64,000 bases of DNA from Amycolatopsis solani (GTDB lineage: Bacteria > Actinomycetota > Actinomycetes > Mycobacteriales > Pseudonocardiaceae), in the NCBI RefSeq assembly GCF_033441515.1, contig NZ_JAWQJT010000001.1, positions 1,860,001 to 1,924,000 of the forward strand, in the 5' to 3' direction. Positions 15,435 through 24,731 of the stretch are shown here, in pieces (within the stretch, counting starts at the first letter, position 1; each line of letters starts with the position of its first letter). The notes beneath the pieces are model-generated. The model saw only the letters and a program-made list of their open reading frames with translations. It searched no databases and was not told the origin of the DNA. The translations under genes and the position numbers were made by a program.

Positions 15435-17087
15435 ATGAGCGACACCTCCACGGCGGAAGGAGCAGCCGCTACGAACGGCAAACTGACCCACCGCCAGATC
15501 CTCACCGTCCTGTCCGGGCTGATGCTCGGCATGTTCCTCGCCGCGCTCGACCAGACCATCGTGTCGAGCTCGATGCGCACCATCGCCGACGAGCTCCACG
15601 GCCTGTCCCTGCAGGCCTGGGCCACCACCGCCTACCTGATCACCGCCACGCTCTCCACGCCGCTGTACGGCAAGCTGTCCGACCTCTACGGCCGCAAGCC
15701 CATGTACCTGACGGCGATTTCGCTGTTCCTGGTCGGCTCGCTCGCCAGCGGCATGGCGACGTCGATGTACGAGCTCGCCGCGTTCCGCGCCTTCCAGGGC
15801 CTCGGTGCCGGTGGCCTGATGTCGCTGGCGCTCGCGATCATCACCGACATCACCGCGCCGCGTGAGCGCAGCAAGTACCAGGGATACTTCATGGCGGTGT
15901 TCGGCATCTCGAGCGTGGCCGGGCCGGTCGTCGGCGGCTTCTTCGCCGGCATCGACACCTTCGCGGGCATCACCGGCTGGCGCTGGGTCTTCCTGGTCAA
16001 CGTCCCGATCGCGCTGGCCGCGCTGGTCGTCGTCACCAAGGTGCTGAACCTCCCGCACACCCGCGTGGACCAGAAGGTCGACTACTGGGGTGCCGTCGCG
16101 CTGGCCACCGGGCTGGTGCCGCTGCTGATCGTCGCCGAGCAGGGCCGCGAGTGGGGCTGGGGTTCGGCCGCCTCGATCGCCATGTACGTCGTCGGCGGGC
16201 TGGGCGTGGCCGCGTTCGTCTGGATCGAACGCCGGATGGGCGACGCCGCCCTGCTGCCGCTGCGCCTGTTCAAGCGCCCGGTGTTCCGGATGGCCACGCT
16301 GGTCACCGTCGTGCAGGGCGCCGGGATGTTCGGCGCGATGATGTCGCTGCCGCTGTACCTGCAGATCGTCAAGGGCGCGACGCCGACCCAGGCGGGCCTG
16401 CAGATGCTGCCGCTGACGCTGGGCATCATGGTCGCCAGCCTGACCAGCGGCCGCCTGATCTCGAAGACCGGGCGCTACAAGATGTTCGCGGTGGCCGGGA
16501 TCGGCCTGATGGCGGCGGCGCTGTTCGCGCTCTCGACCATCACCGTCGACAGCTCGCTGGCGCTGGTCATGGTGATCGCCTTCGTGATCGGCCTCGGTCT
16601 CGGCGCCTCGATGCAGACGCTGGTGCTGGCCGCGACCAACGACGTCCGCCCGCAGGACATCGGCGTCGCCACCTCGGCGGCGACGTTCTTCCGCCAGATC
16701 GGCGGCACGGCGGGCACCGCGGTGTTCCTGTCGATCCTGTTCGGCACGGTCGGCGACCGGATCGCGAACGCCATCCGCTCGGCGATGACCAGCCCGGCCT
16801 ACGTCTCGGCGCTGGCCCAGAACCCGGCGTTCGCGAAGCAGATGCAGAGCGGCCTGGACGTCAACGACACGTCGTTCCTGTCCTCGCTCGACCCGACGCT
16901 GGCCCGGCCGATCCTGCAGGGCTTCGCCGAGTCGATGAGCACGGTGTTCCTGGTCGGCGGGATCGTGCTGACCGTCGGCTTCGCCCTGGTGTGGTTCCTC
17001 AAGGAGAAGCCGCTCTCGGACAAGTCGGCGATGGAGCAGCGCGCCGACGCCGAGGCGGATGCCCCGGCACTCGCCCTGGCGCACTGA
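15435..17087 (+). CDS. MFS multidrug exporter, DHA2 (EmrB/QacA) family, 14 TM
   Basis: A 550-aa inner-membrane proton antiporter. DHA2 signatures: motif C-like LAALDQTIVSSSMRTIADEL in TM1, motif A GKLSDLYGRKPMYL after TM2, and WRWVFLVNVPIALAA in the TM6 region. About fourteen hydrophobic segments are visible, and the C-terminal tail is charged. The ATG at 15435 follows GAGGGAGACC. Substrates are probably drugs or lipophilic metabolites but cannot be named. Nested dyads overlap the promoter. The gene stands alone and ends at a bidirectional terminator shared with ppa. Confidence 0.93.
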   Translation: MSDTSTAEGAAATNGKLTHRQILTVLSGLMLGMFLAALDQTIVSSSMRTIADELHGLSLQAWATTAYLITATLSTPLYGKLSDLYGRKPMYLTAISLFLVGSLASGMATSMYELAAFRAFQGLGAGGLMSLALAIITDITAPRERSKYQGYFMAVFGISSVAGPVVGGFFAGIDTFAGITGWRWVFLVNVPIALAALVVVTKVLNLPHTRVDQKVDYWGAVALATGLVPLLIVAEQGREWGWGSAASIAMYVVGGLGVAAFVWIERRMGDAALLPLRLFKRPVFRMATLVTVVQGAGMFGAMMSLPLYLQIVKGATPTQAGLQMLPLTLGIMVASLTSGRLISKTGRYKMFAVAGIGLMAAALFALSTITVDSSLALVMVIAFVIGLGLGASMQTLVLAATNDVRPQDIGVATSAATFFRQIGGTAGTAVFLSILFGTVGDRIANAIRSAMTSPAYVSALAQNPAFAKQMQSGLDVNDTSFLSSLDPTLARPILQGFAESMSTVFLVGGIVLTVGFALVWFLKEKPLSDKSAMEQRADAEADAPALALAH

Positions 17088-17093
17088 CCGCGT

Positions 17094-17131
17094 GAAAAGG
17101 CCCCTCGGGAAGCTTCCCGAGGGGCCTTTTC
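17094..17131. terminator. Bidirectional terminator between MFS gene and ppa
   Basis: A perfect palindrome of 19-bp half-sites (GAAAAGGCCCCTCGGGAAG and its complement). The A-run on one side and T-run on the other make it a good intrinsic terminator in both directions. Confidence 0.88.
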
Positions 17132-17140
17132 GCGTGCGGG

Positions 17141-17659
17141 CTAGTGGGCCGCGCCGCCGTTGGCCTCTTCCTTGGCCAGGCGGTCGGTCTCGCGCTCGTA
17201 CGACCGGGCGATCTCCGCCTCGGCTTCGGTGCGGCCGACCCAGGACGAGCCTTCGACGCTCTTGCCGGGCTCCAGGTCCTTGTACACCTCGAAGAAGTGC
17301 TGGATCTCCAGCTTGTGGAACTCGTTCAGGTGGTGGATGTCGCGCAGGTGCTCGAGGCGCGGGTCGTTCGTCGGGACCGCGAGGACCTTGTCGTCCGGGC
17401 CCTTCTCGTCGGTCATCCGGAACATGCCGATCGCGCGGCAGCGGATCAGGCAGCCCGGGAAGGTCGGCTCCTGGACGAGGACGAGCACGTCCAGCGGGTC
17501 GCCGTCCTGGCCGAGGGTGTCGTCGATGAAGCCGTAGTCGGCCGGGTACTGCGTGGCCGTGAACAGGGTCCGGTCCAGCTTGATGCGGCCGGTCTTGTGG
17601 TCGACCTCGTACTTGTTGCGCTCCCCTTTGGGGATTTCGATCGTGACGTCGAACTCCAC
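17141..17659 (-). CDS. ppa: Inorganic pyrophosphatase (family I)
   Basis: A 172-aa cytosolic enzyme that hydrolyses pyrophosphate to phosphate and drives biosynthetic reactions. It starts [18 protein letters not shown]; the signature DGDPLDVLV binds the catalytic metals, [11 protein letters not shown] precedes it, and the C-terminal half shows [27 protein letters not shown]. Length and motifs are typical of the bacterial hexameric enzyme. The gene is divergent from dacB, a conserved arrangement in actinomycetes. Confidence 0.97.
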   Translation of the reverse strand: MEFDVTIEIPKGERNKYEVDHKTGRIKLDRTLFTATQYPADYGFIDDTLGQDGDPLDVLVLVQEPTFPGCLIRCRAIGMFRMTDEKGPDDKVLAVPTNDPRLEHLRDIHHLNEFHKLEIQHFFEVYKDLEPGKSVEGSSWVGRTEAEAEIARSYERETDRLAKEEANGGAAH

Positions 17660-17835
17660 GGCGTCCTCGCTGCTTCTTTATAGATCCGGGCGTGCCCGCC
17701 CGACGCGGGCGGCAACCTTCATGACTGTCTTGACGTCTCCTAGTGTGGACTACGGCGTGCCGCGGGTCCCCATCGATGTCGGCCACGCGGCATGTGACCT
17801 TGGCCCCTGCCGGGGCAGGTGAGAAGGAGTGGTGG

Positions 17836-20121
17836 GTGCCGGAAAACGACCAGCCGATGTGGCCTTCGTCGGACGAAGACCGCTCGTCGTCGGGCGCGCG
17901 GAAGACCACCCCGATGTCCCTGCCCGACCCGCCGCCGAGCCCGCCGGGGGAGTCCGGCGTGCCCAAGGTCACAGGCAGCCAAGCACCCAAGGGGTCCTGG
18001 TTCGCGCCGAACGTCGCGCCTGAGCCGGTCCCCGGGCTCAACGTCCCGGCGGAGGAGCCGCCGCCCTCGCCGCCGCCGGCCAAGCAGGACCTGGCCGACC
18101 GGCTCGGCAGCCGGGAGCCGAAGCCGGCTCCCGAGGCGGGCACCGAGTACATCCGGGCCGAGCAGCCGCCCGCGGAGAGCACCCAGTTCATCGAGGTGAA
18201 GCAGCCCGAGCCGACGCCGGTGGTGCCGGTCGAGCGCAACGTCTGGACCGCTGAGCAGCAGGAACACCGCGAGGAGCCGCAGCAGCAGTGGCGTGAGGAG
18301 CTGCAGCTGTGGCGTGAGGAGCAGCAACGCCGCGAAGAGCAGCTGAAGCGCGCCGACGCCCAGCGCCGTGAGGAGCCGCAGCGTCCGGAAGAGCCCCAGC
18401 AGCCCTGGGCCCAGCGCATCGAGCTGCGGGAGAACCGCGGCGGCGACCGCCCGGCCGAACCGGGTGACCGGCGGCCCGGCCTGCCGCCGGAACCACCGCG
18501 CGGGGTCGTGCCGTCGGCGTCCGCCGGGTCCCTTGCCCGGCCGCAGCGGATCGAGCCGGACGGGCAGCGGTTCGACGCCGAGGCGACCGTCGGGATCGAG
18601 CGGCCGACCCAGTTCCCCGCCGCCTTCCAGCAGCAGCCCCAGTCCCGCACCGAGCCGCGGCCCGAGCAGCAGCCGCCGTCCGAGCCGCCGCCCGCCGCCG
18701 AAGCGCCGCCGGCCGGGGAGCCGCCGAAGAAGCGGCGCAAGGGCAAGCTGATCGCGCTCGTCGTGGTAGTCCTGCTGCTGCTGGCCGGGGGCGGGGTCGC
18801 CGCGGCGATGCCGAAGGTGTCGAACCGGCTGGGCCTGCCGTGGGCGCCGAACGCGCCGAAGGGCGACAGCCCGGAGCCGGGCGCCGCCACGCGTCAGCTG
18901 CAAGGGCCGAACAACGCCGGGCAGGCGCCGACCGCGAACGGCGTCAAGTCGGTGCTGGCTTCGGCGGCCGGCAACGGCGCGCTCGGCCAGCTCACCGGCA
19001 GTGTGATCGACCCGGTGACCGGCACCGTGCTGTGGGACCGCGGCTCGGGGACCCCGGTGACCCCGGCGTCGACGACGAAGGTCCTCACGTCGGCGGCCGC
19101 GCTGCTCTCCCTCGACCACAACCTGCGGTTGTCGACCAAGATCGTGCAGGGCGCCGACCCGGGCACGGTCGTACTGGTCGGCGGCGGCGACACGACGATC
19201 ACCAACCTGCCGCTGGGCACGGACTCGCCGCTGTACCCGGGTGCCGCGCACGTCGACGACCTCGTCGCGCAGGTCAAGAAGGCCGCGCCCGGCGTCAAGA
19301 AGGTGCAGGTCGACCTGACCCTGTTCAAGGGCGCCACGACCGCGCCGGGCTGGGAAGCGGGCGACGCACCGTCGACGTACGCGACTCAGATGGCACCGGT
19401 GATGGCCGATGGCGGCCGGATCAGCCCCAAGGACAACAACTCGCAGCGCACGGCGAACGCGGGCAGCGCGCTGGCCTCGTCGATCGCGTCGAAGCTGGGC
19501 GCGTCACCGGGCGGCCAGGCGACCGCGGCCAAGGACGCGAAGGTGCTCGGCGAGGTCAAGTCGGCCCCGCTGACCGAGCTGGTGTCCGACCTGATGGTGC
19601 TGTCCGACGACGTCCTCGCCGAGGCCATCGCCCGGCAGGTCGCGCTGGCCAACGGCGAGGAAGCGAGCTACGCCGGCGGCGCGAAGGCGACCGTCAAGGT
19701 GCTGAAGGACCACGGGTTCGACGTCTCGGGCGTCGAGCTGTCCGACGGCAGCGGGATCTCGTCGCTCAACCGCATCCCGGCGCGGCTGCTTACCCAGCTC
19801 CTCGCGGCCGCGGCGGCACCGGAGGGCAAGAACCCGGGCACCGGCAAGCTGCGCCCGGTGCTGGCCGGCCTCCCGGTGGCGGGCGGCTCCGGCACCCTCG
19901 CCGACAAGCGCTTCGACACCCCGGCGTCCCAGGCGGGCCGCGGCTGGGTGCGCGCGAAGACGGGCACGCTGACCGGGGTGAACACGCTGGCGGGGCTGGT
20001 CCTCGACCAGGACGGCCGGGTGCTGGTGTTCGCGTTCATGTCCAACGGCTCGGACACCGACCCGGGCCGGGACGCCATCGACGTACTGGCCACGAGCCTC
20101 CGCAAGTGCGGATGCGCGTAG
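17836..20121 (+). CDS. dacB: D-alanyl-D-alanine carboxypeptidase/endopeptidase, PBP4 (DacB) type with long disordered N-terminus
   Basis: A 761-aa membrane-anchored penicillin-binding protein that trims or cleaves peptidoglycan cross-links. The GTG at 17836 follows GAGAAGGAG and is preferred to the upstream open frame. Residues 1-300 are cytoplasmic, Pro/Glu/Gln/Arg-rich low complexity (QQEHREEPQQQWREE and similar). One TM helix (about 305-325, LIALVVVVLLLLAGG) is followed by the peptidase. Catalytic S412-TTK415 (SxxK) and K708-TG are present. The second motif, SDN in most PBP4 proteins, reads SDD (VLSDDVLAEAIA), an unusual change. SDGSGISSLNR is also conserved. The signal anchor and charged tail suggest contact with cytoplasmic partners (inference). 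Confidence 0.92.
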   Translation: MPENDQPMWPSSDEDRSSSGARKTTPMSLPDPPPSPPGESGVPKVTGSQAPKGSWFAPNVAPEPVPGLNVPAEEPPPSPPPAKQDLADRLGSREPKPAPEAGTEYIRAEQPPAESTQFIEVKQPEPTPVVPVERNVWTAEQQEHREEPQQQWREELQLWREEQQRREEQLKRADAQRREEPQRPEEPQQPWAQRIELRENRGGDRPAEPGDRRPGLPPEPPRGVVPSASAGSLARPQRIEPDGQRFDAEATVGIERPTQFPAAFQQQPQSRTEPRPEQQPPSEPPPAAEAPPAGEPPKKRRKGKLIALVVVVLLLLAGGGVAAAMPKVSNRLGLPWAPNAPKGDSPEPGAATRQLQGPNNAGQAPTANGVKSVLASAAGNGALGQLTGSVIDPVTGTVLWDRGSGTPVTPASTTKVLTSAAALLSLDHNLRLSTKIVQGADPGTVVLVGGGDTTITNLPLGTDSPLYPGAAHVDDLVAQVKKAAPGVKKVQVDLTLFKGATTAPGWEAGDAPSTYATQMAPVMADGGRISPKDNNSQRTANAGSALASSIASKLGASPGGQATAAKDAKVLGEVKSAPLTELVSDLMVLSDDVLAEAIARQVALANGEEASYAGGAKATVKVLKDHGFDVSGVELSDGSGISSLNRIPARLLTQLLAAAAAPEGKNPGTGKLRPVLAGLPVAGGSGTLADKRFDTPASQAGRGWVRAKTGTLTGVNTLAGLVLDQDGRVLVFAFMSNGSDTDPGRDAIDVLATSLRKCGCA

Positions 20122-20197
20122 CGGGGGTACCTCTCCGTGTGCGAACCGTACGAAGATCGTGGCCGGAAACGCCCACCGGGCAGGTAGCGTCGGAAGG

Positions 20198-21235
20198 GTG
20201 AGTCAGGAAACCGAGACCCGGCCCATGGTCGACTGGGCGATCGCCGCGCAGACCGGCGCGCTGCTCGTGCGCGGTGGTCCGCAGATCCCGCGCGAAGAGG
20301 CCGAAGCGGCCGTCACCGACCTTCGCGAGCTGACGGTGGAGGCCGAAGGGCACGTCCGGCAGCTGACGAACCTGGGCCTCGACCTGCCGCTGCTGCCCGG
20401 CGAGGTCGTCGACCGGCCCGGCTGGGTGCGCTCGGCCGCCGCCGGGCTGGGTGCGCTGACCGGGCGCGCGCTGCCGCAGCAGGGTGGGGCGCTCGGGCCG
20501 ATCCTCGCCGGGGGCGCCGGCGTCCAGACCGGCCTGGTGCTCGCGTTCCTCGCCAGCCGCGTGCTGGGCCAGTACGACCCCTTCGGCGGGCCGGAGCGGG
20601 AGGGGCAGCTGCTGCTCGTCGCGCCGAACGTCGTCGCCGCCGAGCAGGCGATGAACGTGCCGGGCCACGACTTCCGGCTCTGGGTCTGCCTGCACGAATG
20701 CACGCACCGGCTGCAGTTCACCGCGGTCCGGTGGCTGCGCGACTACTTCGCCGACGAGGTCGAGCGGCTCGTCTCCGGCCTCGCCGGCGGCGGCAGCGAC
20801 AGCCTGTCCGACCTGTTCGGCCGGCTGCCCGAAGCGATCAAGCAGGGACCGAAGCTGAACCTCGCGGAGCTGCTCCAGTCGCCGAAGGAACGCGCGGTGT
20901 TCGACCGGCTGCTGGCGCTCTCGACGCTGCTCGAAGGCCACGCCGACTACGTGATGGACGCCGTCGGGCCGCAGGTCGTCCCGAGCGTCGACACGATCCG
21001 CGCGCGGTTCTCCGCCCGGCGCAAGGGCGGTGGCGTCTTCGACCGGCTGCTGCGCGCGCTGCTCGGCGTCGACGCGAAGATCCGCCAGTACGAAGAAGGC
21101 GCGAAGTTCACCAAGCACGTCGTGGACGCCGTCGGCATGGACGGTTTCAACGCCGTCTGGCGGTCGCCGAACACCCTGCCGTCGCGCGCCGAGATCGCCG
21201 ATCCGGCGGCGTGGGTCCGGCGCCTGCACGGATGA
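20198..21235 (+). CDS. Zincin-like metalloprotease, DUF2342 family
   Basis: A 345-aa protein of the actinobacterial DUF2342 family, sometimes annotated as associated with coenzyme F420 biosynthesis. The zincin motif HECTHRLQF (HExxH) is visible near residue 165, with downstream LEGHADYVMDAVG giving a further glutamate and histidine. No signal peptide is seen. The GTG at 20198 follows GGAAGG. Its last codons overlap the start of tilS (ATGA), so the two are translationally coupled, a widespread actinobacterial arrangement (dacB-DUF2342-tilS-hpt). Substrate unknown. Confidence 0.9.
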   Translation: MSQETETRPMVDWAIAAQTGALLVRGGPQIPREEAEAAVTDLRELTVEAEGHVRQLTNLGLDLPLLPGEVVDRPGWVRSAAAGLGALTGRALPQQGGALGPILAGGAGVQTGLVLAFLASRVLGQYDPFGGPEREGQLLLVAPNVVAAEQAMNVPGHDFRLWVCLHECTHRLQFTAVRWLRDYFADEVERLVSGLAGGGSDSLSDLFGRLPEAIKQGPKLNLAELLQSPKERAVFDRLLALSTLLEGHADYVMDAVGPQVVPSVDTIRARFSARRKGGGVFDRLLRALLGVDAKIRQYEEGAKFTKHVVDAVGMDGFNAVWRSPNTLPSRAEIADPAAWVRRLHG

Positions 21236-22191
21236 CCGGGCCGGCGGTCGCGGCCGTCCGCCGGGCCGTGCGCGCCTTCCTGGACACCGTCGAGGCGCCG
21301 TCCGAGATCTGCGTCGCGGTCTCCGGCGGCGCCGACTCGCTCGCGCTGGCCGAGGCCGCCGCGTACACCGGGCACCGCGGCGGGCACGTCGTCCGCGCGC
21401 TCGTCGTCGACCACGGCCTGCAGGACGGCTCGGCGAAGATCGCGCGGGACGCGGCGGCCGCGGCGAAGGCGCTCGGCGCCGACGAAGCCGAGGTGCGCCG
21501 GGTCGACGTCACCGGCACCGGCGGTCCGGAAGCCGCCGCGCGCAAGGCCCGCTACCGGGCGCTGGCCGGGCACGAGCTCGTCCTGCTCGGCCACACCCTC
21601 GACGACCAGGCCGAAACCGTCCTGCTCGGCCTGGGCCGCGGCTCGGGCCCGCGCAGCGTCGCCGGCATGCGGCCGCACGACCCGCCGTGGGGACGGCCGC
21701 TGCTCGCGGTCCCGCGCGCCACCACCCGGGCCGCCTGCGCCGAGCTCGGCGTCGAGCCGTGGGACGACCCGCACAACGCCGAACCGCGCTTCACCCGCGT
21801 CCGGTTGCGCACCGAGGTGCTGCCGCTCCTGGAGGACGTCCTCAACGGCGGGGTGGCGGGCGCGCTCGCCCGGACGGCCGCGCAGCTGCGTGAAGACAAT
21901 GAGGCGCTGGACACAATGGCGGACATGATCTTCACCCGCGCGGGCGGCGCCGAAGGGCTGGATGTCGGACTCCTCGAGGCCGAGCCCGCGGCACTGCGGC
22001 GGCGGGTTCTTCGCAGGTGGTTGCTGCAATCGGGTGTGCGCGAGCTCACCGACGCGCACCTCCGCGCGGTCGACGGGCTGGTCGCCCGGTGGCGTGGTCA
22101 GGGCGGTGTCTGGTTGCCCGGCAACTTGGAGGCGCGGCGGGCGCATGGCAGGCTCTGCCTCACCTCCCAACCCACCACACGAGGGGAATGA
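21232..22191 (+). CDS. tilS: tRNA(Ile)-lysidine synthase
   Basis: A 319-aa PP-loop ATPase that converts C34 of the CAT-anticodon tRNA-Ile to lysidine so that it reads AUA. The P-loop is VAVSGGADSLAL (about 27-38), followed by DHGLQDGS and LGHTLDDQAETVLLGLGRGSG, all typical. The C-terminus is short, as in actinobacterial TilS. The start overlaps the upstream stop by ATGA; hpt begins 3 bp after its stop. Essential in most bacteria. Confidence 0.95.
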   Translation: MTGPAVAAVRRAVRAFLDTVEAPSEICVAVSGGADSLALAEAAAYTGHRGGHVVRALVVDHGLQDGSAKIARDAAAAAKALGADEAEVRRVDVTGTGGPEAAARKARYRALAGHELVLLGHTLDDQAETVLLGLGRGSGPRSVAGMRPHDPPWGRPLLAVPRATTRAACAELGVEPWDDPHNAEPRFTRVRLRTEVLPLLEDVLNGGVAGALARTAAQLREDNEALDTMADMIFTRAGGAEGLDVGLLEAEPAALRRRVLRRWLLQSGVRELTDAHLRAVDGLVARWRGQGGVWLPGNLEARRAHGRLCLTSQPTTRGE

Positions 22192-22194
22192 CCC

Positions 22195-22746
22195 GTGTAC
22201 GAGGGCGAAATCGCCTCCGTGCTCGTCACCGAGCAGCAGATCAAGGACAAGATCGCGGAACTGTCGGAGCAGATCGCCGCCGACTATCCGGCCAACGGGC
22301 AGGGCGAACTCCTGCTGGTGGGCGTCCTGAAGGGCGCGGTCATGTTCATGACCGACTTCGCCCGCGCGCTGCCGCTGCCGACGCAGCTGGAATTCATGGC
22401 CGTCTCCTCGTACGGCTCGGCGACGTCGTCGTCCGGTGTCGTGCGGATCCTCAAGGACCTCGACCGCGACATCGCGGGCCGGGACGTCCTGATCGTCGAA
22501 GACATCGTCGACTCCGGCCTGACGCTGTCATGGCTGCTGAAGAACCTCGCCAGCCGCAACCCCGCGTCGCTCGAGGTCGTTTCGCTGCTGCGGAAGCCGG
22601 AAGCGGTGAAGGTGGACGTGCCGGTGAAGTACATCGGCTTCGACATCCCGAACGAGTTCGTCGTCGGCTACGGCCTCGACTACGCCGAGCGCTACCGGGA
22701 CCTGCCGTACATCGGGACGCTGGACCCGAAGGTGTACACGGCGTAG
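22195..22746 (+). CDS. hpt: Hypoxanthine-guanine phosphoribosyltransferase
   Basis: A 183-aa purine salvage enzyme that joins hypoxanthine or guanine with PRPP. The PRPP-binding motif [18 protein letters not shown] and the early [17 protein letters not shown] are diagnostic, with DFGLDYAE-like [16 protein letters not shown] at the end. The GTG at 22195 is preceded by GAGGGGAATG. It is co-transcribed with tilS, as in many bacteria, where hpt lies between tilS and ftsH. Here an ESX-type block of about 3.9 kb separates it from ftsH. Confidence 0.96.
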   Translation: MYEGEIASVLVTEQQIKDKIAELSEQIAADYPANGQGELLLVGVLKGAVMFMTDFARALPLPTQLEFMAVSSYGSATSSSGVVRILKDLDRDIAGRDVLIVEDIVDSGLTLSWLLKNLASRNPASLEVVSLLRKPEAVKVDVPVKYIGFDIPNEFVVGYGLDYAERYRDLPYIGTLDPKVYTA

Positions 22747-22890
22747 TTCACCGACCGTTCACCGCAACGACCGGATCCGCGGAACCCGAGTGGCGAAGTT
22801 TGCGTCATACGCTCTGATCACGTGCGTTAACCTATGCGAAGACCATTCGTGCCCGCGGTGACCGGGTCGGGGGAACGGGAGAGAGCTCAG

Positions 22891-23256
22891 ATGGGGAACA
22901 GCAGCGCTGCCGACGCGAACGCGTTCAAGGCCGCGGCCGCGGCGGGCCAGGTCGGAATCGACCCGGACGCCGCGCAGACCGTGCTGAAGAAGATCCGCAC
23001 CGGCAAGGACGCGGTCGAGGCACTGCTCAACGGCGCGGGCACGCTCGCCCAGCCGCCGAAGCTCGGCGACAACCCGGTCGGCAACGCGATGGCCGCGAAG
23101 TTCGTCCAGCGCGCCGACGGCGGCGGCGACTCCTACGCGGCCGCGTTGCAGAACCTGCTCGACCAGTACTCGGCCGCGGAGGAGGGCATCGTCACGGCGA
23201 TGTCCCGCTACCACGAGATCGACAACGCCGCCGCCGACCCGTTCCGCAACGCCTGA
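22891..23256 (+). CDS. Small ESX/type VII-associated protein (putative PE/EspA-like partner)
   Basis: A 121-aa helical, Ala-rich protein with no signal peptide or TM segment. It resembles the small first gene of Pseudonocardiaceae PPE-like operons. It predicts as two long helices (FKAAAAAGQVGIDPDAAQTVLKK and LQNLLDQYSAAEEGIVTAMSRYHEID). The YSAAEEG-x-YHEID region recalls the YxxxD/E secretion signal of type VII substrates, though spacing is not exact. It starts 23 bp upstream of a PPE-like gene and is likely its heterodimer partner. Function inferred from context. Confidence 0.6.
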   Translation: MGNSSAADANAFKAAAAAGQVGIDPDAAQTVLKKIRTGKDAVEALLNGAGTLAQPPKLGDNPVGNAMAAKFVQRADGGGDSYAAALQNLLDQYSAAEEGIVTAMSRYHEIDNAAADPFRNA

Positions 23257-23279
23257 GTCCTGAGGGGGATTTCGCAGTC

Positions 23280-24671
23280 ATGGCTCCGAACCACAGCGAC
23301 CAGCCTTCGTCGTCCGACCCGGGTTCGCTCGTCCCGCTCGGCGACAACTCCGCGTCGCAGAACATCGTCGCCAACGCCCGCGGCAGCGCCGGCGGCTTCG
23401 ACATGGGCAGCGACCGCGCGATCGCGAACCCGCCGAACTGGAACGCGCAGGAAAGCCAGCAGCTCTACGCCGGCGCGGTCAACAACAACGACCCCGGCAC
23501 GGCCGAGTCGACCGGGCACGCCTGGGCGCACCACGGCACCGAGCTGAAGCAGGCGTCCGACCACCTGTACAACGCGATCGCCGAGCTGGGCAACGCGTGG
23601 GTCGGCCAGGGTGCCGGCGGTGCGCAGGGCGCGCTGGTGGCCATCGCCAACTCCGGTTCGCAGGCCTCCGACGCCGCGCACACGATGTCCGACCGGCTCG
23701 CCCGGCAGGCCGCGGCGGCCGCCGAGGTCAAGAAGATGCCGGCCCCCAAGGACTACGACCCGAAGCAGTCCATGGCGGCGGCACTGGCCGGCGGCCCGGC
23801 GGCGCTGATCGCCGACCAGAAGGCGCAGGCGGACGCGGCCAACGACGTCAAGGCGCAGCAGGTCGCGTTCTTCAACGCCTACACCAAGGCGATGAGCGAG
23901 GTCGACAGCTCGACCCCGAGCTTCGGCCCGGAATCGCTCGGCATGAAGCCGACGGGCTCGCACAACTCCATCTCGTTCAACTCGGTCAACGCCGTCGGCA
24001 GCACCGGCCCGGTCCAGGGGCTCCCCGGTGGCGCGGGCGACGCGATCTTCGCCTCCAACGCGTCCGGTTTCGGCAGCGGCGGCGCCTTCGGCGCGCAGCA
24101 CGCGGCCGGCGTGACCGGGGCGAGCCACGGGGTGCCCGGCGGCTTCGGCGGGGCCGACGCGGCCTCGCTCGGCAGCGACGCACCCGGCGGTTCGGTCCCG
24201 GGTCACGGTGCCGGCTCCGTGACCGGCACCGGCCAGGTCGCCCCCGGCGCGGGTGCCGGTGGCGGCAGCCCGCTCAGCAAGATCGGCATGGGCCTCGGCA
24301 TCGGCGGCGCGGCCGGTGGCCTGGGCGCGCTGGCTTCGCGGGCGCTCGGCGCCGGCACCAAGTCCGGCTCGAAGAAGGCCGAGAACGACACGTCGCTGGC
24401 GTCGGCCGAGGGGCAGAGCGCCGCTTCGGCCCAGGCTCCGCAGCAGGGCGTCGTCTCGGCGGCGGGCACCATCGGCGGCCAGCAGGCCCCGCCCCCGATG
24501 AACCCGGGCATGGGCGGGATGGCTCCGCAGGGTGCCCAGGGCGAGCAGGACGAGGAGCACACGCACGCGTCCTTCCTCATCGAGGCGGACCCGGACGAGG
24601 CCTTCGGCGCGAACCAGGCGACCCCGCCGCCGGTCATCGGCGCGTGGTCCGGGGACGACGAAGACCGCTGA
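23280..24671 (+). CDS. PPE/WXG-type type VII secretion substrate
   Basis: A 463-aa protein. The N-terminal part (about 45-170) is helical with PPNWNAQESQQLYAG and a WxG turn (GNAWVGQGAGGAQ), fitting a PPE-like helical domain. The middle and C-terminal half is Gly/Ala/Ser low complexity. The extreme C-terminus, EEHTHASFLIEADPDEAFG then PPPVIGAW, matches a conserved acidic tail of Pseudonocardiaceae WXG/PPE proteins. It has no classical signal peptide, so export through an ESX system is likely. It is followed by a strong terminator and then EspG-like chaperone genes. No EccC/EccD secretion component is present in this window. Confidence 0.72.
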   Translation: MAPNHSDQPSSSDPGSLVPLGDNSASQNIVANARGSAGGFDMGSDRAIANPPNWNAQESQQLYAGAVNNNDPGTAESTGHAWAHHGTELKQASDHLYNAIAELGNAWVGQGAGGAQGALVAIANSGSQASDAAHTMSDRLARQAAAAAEVKKMPAPKDYDPKQSMAAALAGGPAALIADQKAQADAANDVKAQQVAFFNAYTKAMSEVDSSTPSFGPESLGMKPTGSHNSISFNSVNAVGSTGPVQGLPGGAGDAIFASNASGFGSGGAFGAQHAAGVTGASHGVPGGFGGADAASLGSDAPGGSVPGHGAGSVTGTGQVAPGAGAGGGSPLSKIGMGLGIGGAAGGLGALASRALGAGTKSGSKKAENDTSLASAEGQSAASAQAPQQGVVSAAGTIGGQQAPPPMNPGMGGMAPQGAQGEQDEEHTHASFLIEADPDEAFGANQATPPPVIGAWSGDDEDR

Positions 24672-24677
24672 TCCTTC

Positions 24678-24714
24678 CGGGCCGGGCACGCCGACGGTGT
24701 GCCCGGCCCGTTTT
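24678..24714 (+). terminator. Intrinsic terminator between PPE-like and EspG-like genes
   Basis: A 12-bp stem CGGGCCGGGCAC / GTGCCCGGCCCG with a 9-nt loop, followed directly by TTTT. It ends the first ESX transcript; the EspG-like gene starts only 18 bp beyond, so read-through probably supplies it. Confidence 0.85.
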
Positions 24715-24731
24715 CTCTTGGGGGTGGCTCG

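Noticed and set aside
18250..18420. Coding repeats in dacB as a mobile or satellite element
   Set aside because: They are an in-frame Gln/Glu/Arg low-complexity stretch of the protein, not an inserted repeat.
15381..18890. A 1169-codon open frame on the minus strand
   Set aside because: It runs antisense through the MFS gene, ppa and dacB; composition is Arg/Gly/Asp-rich shadow of high-GC codons, and the opposite strand has recognisable families.
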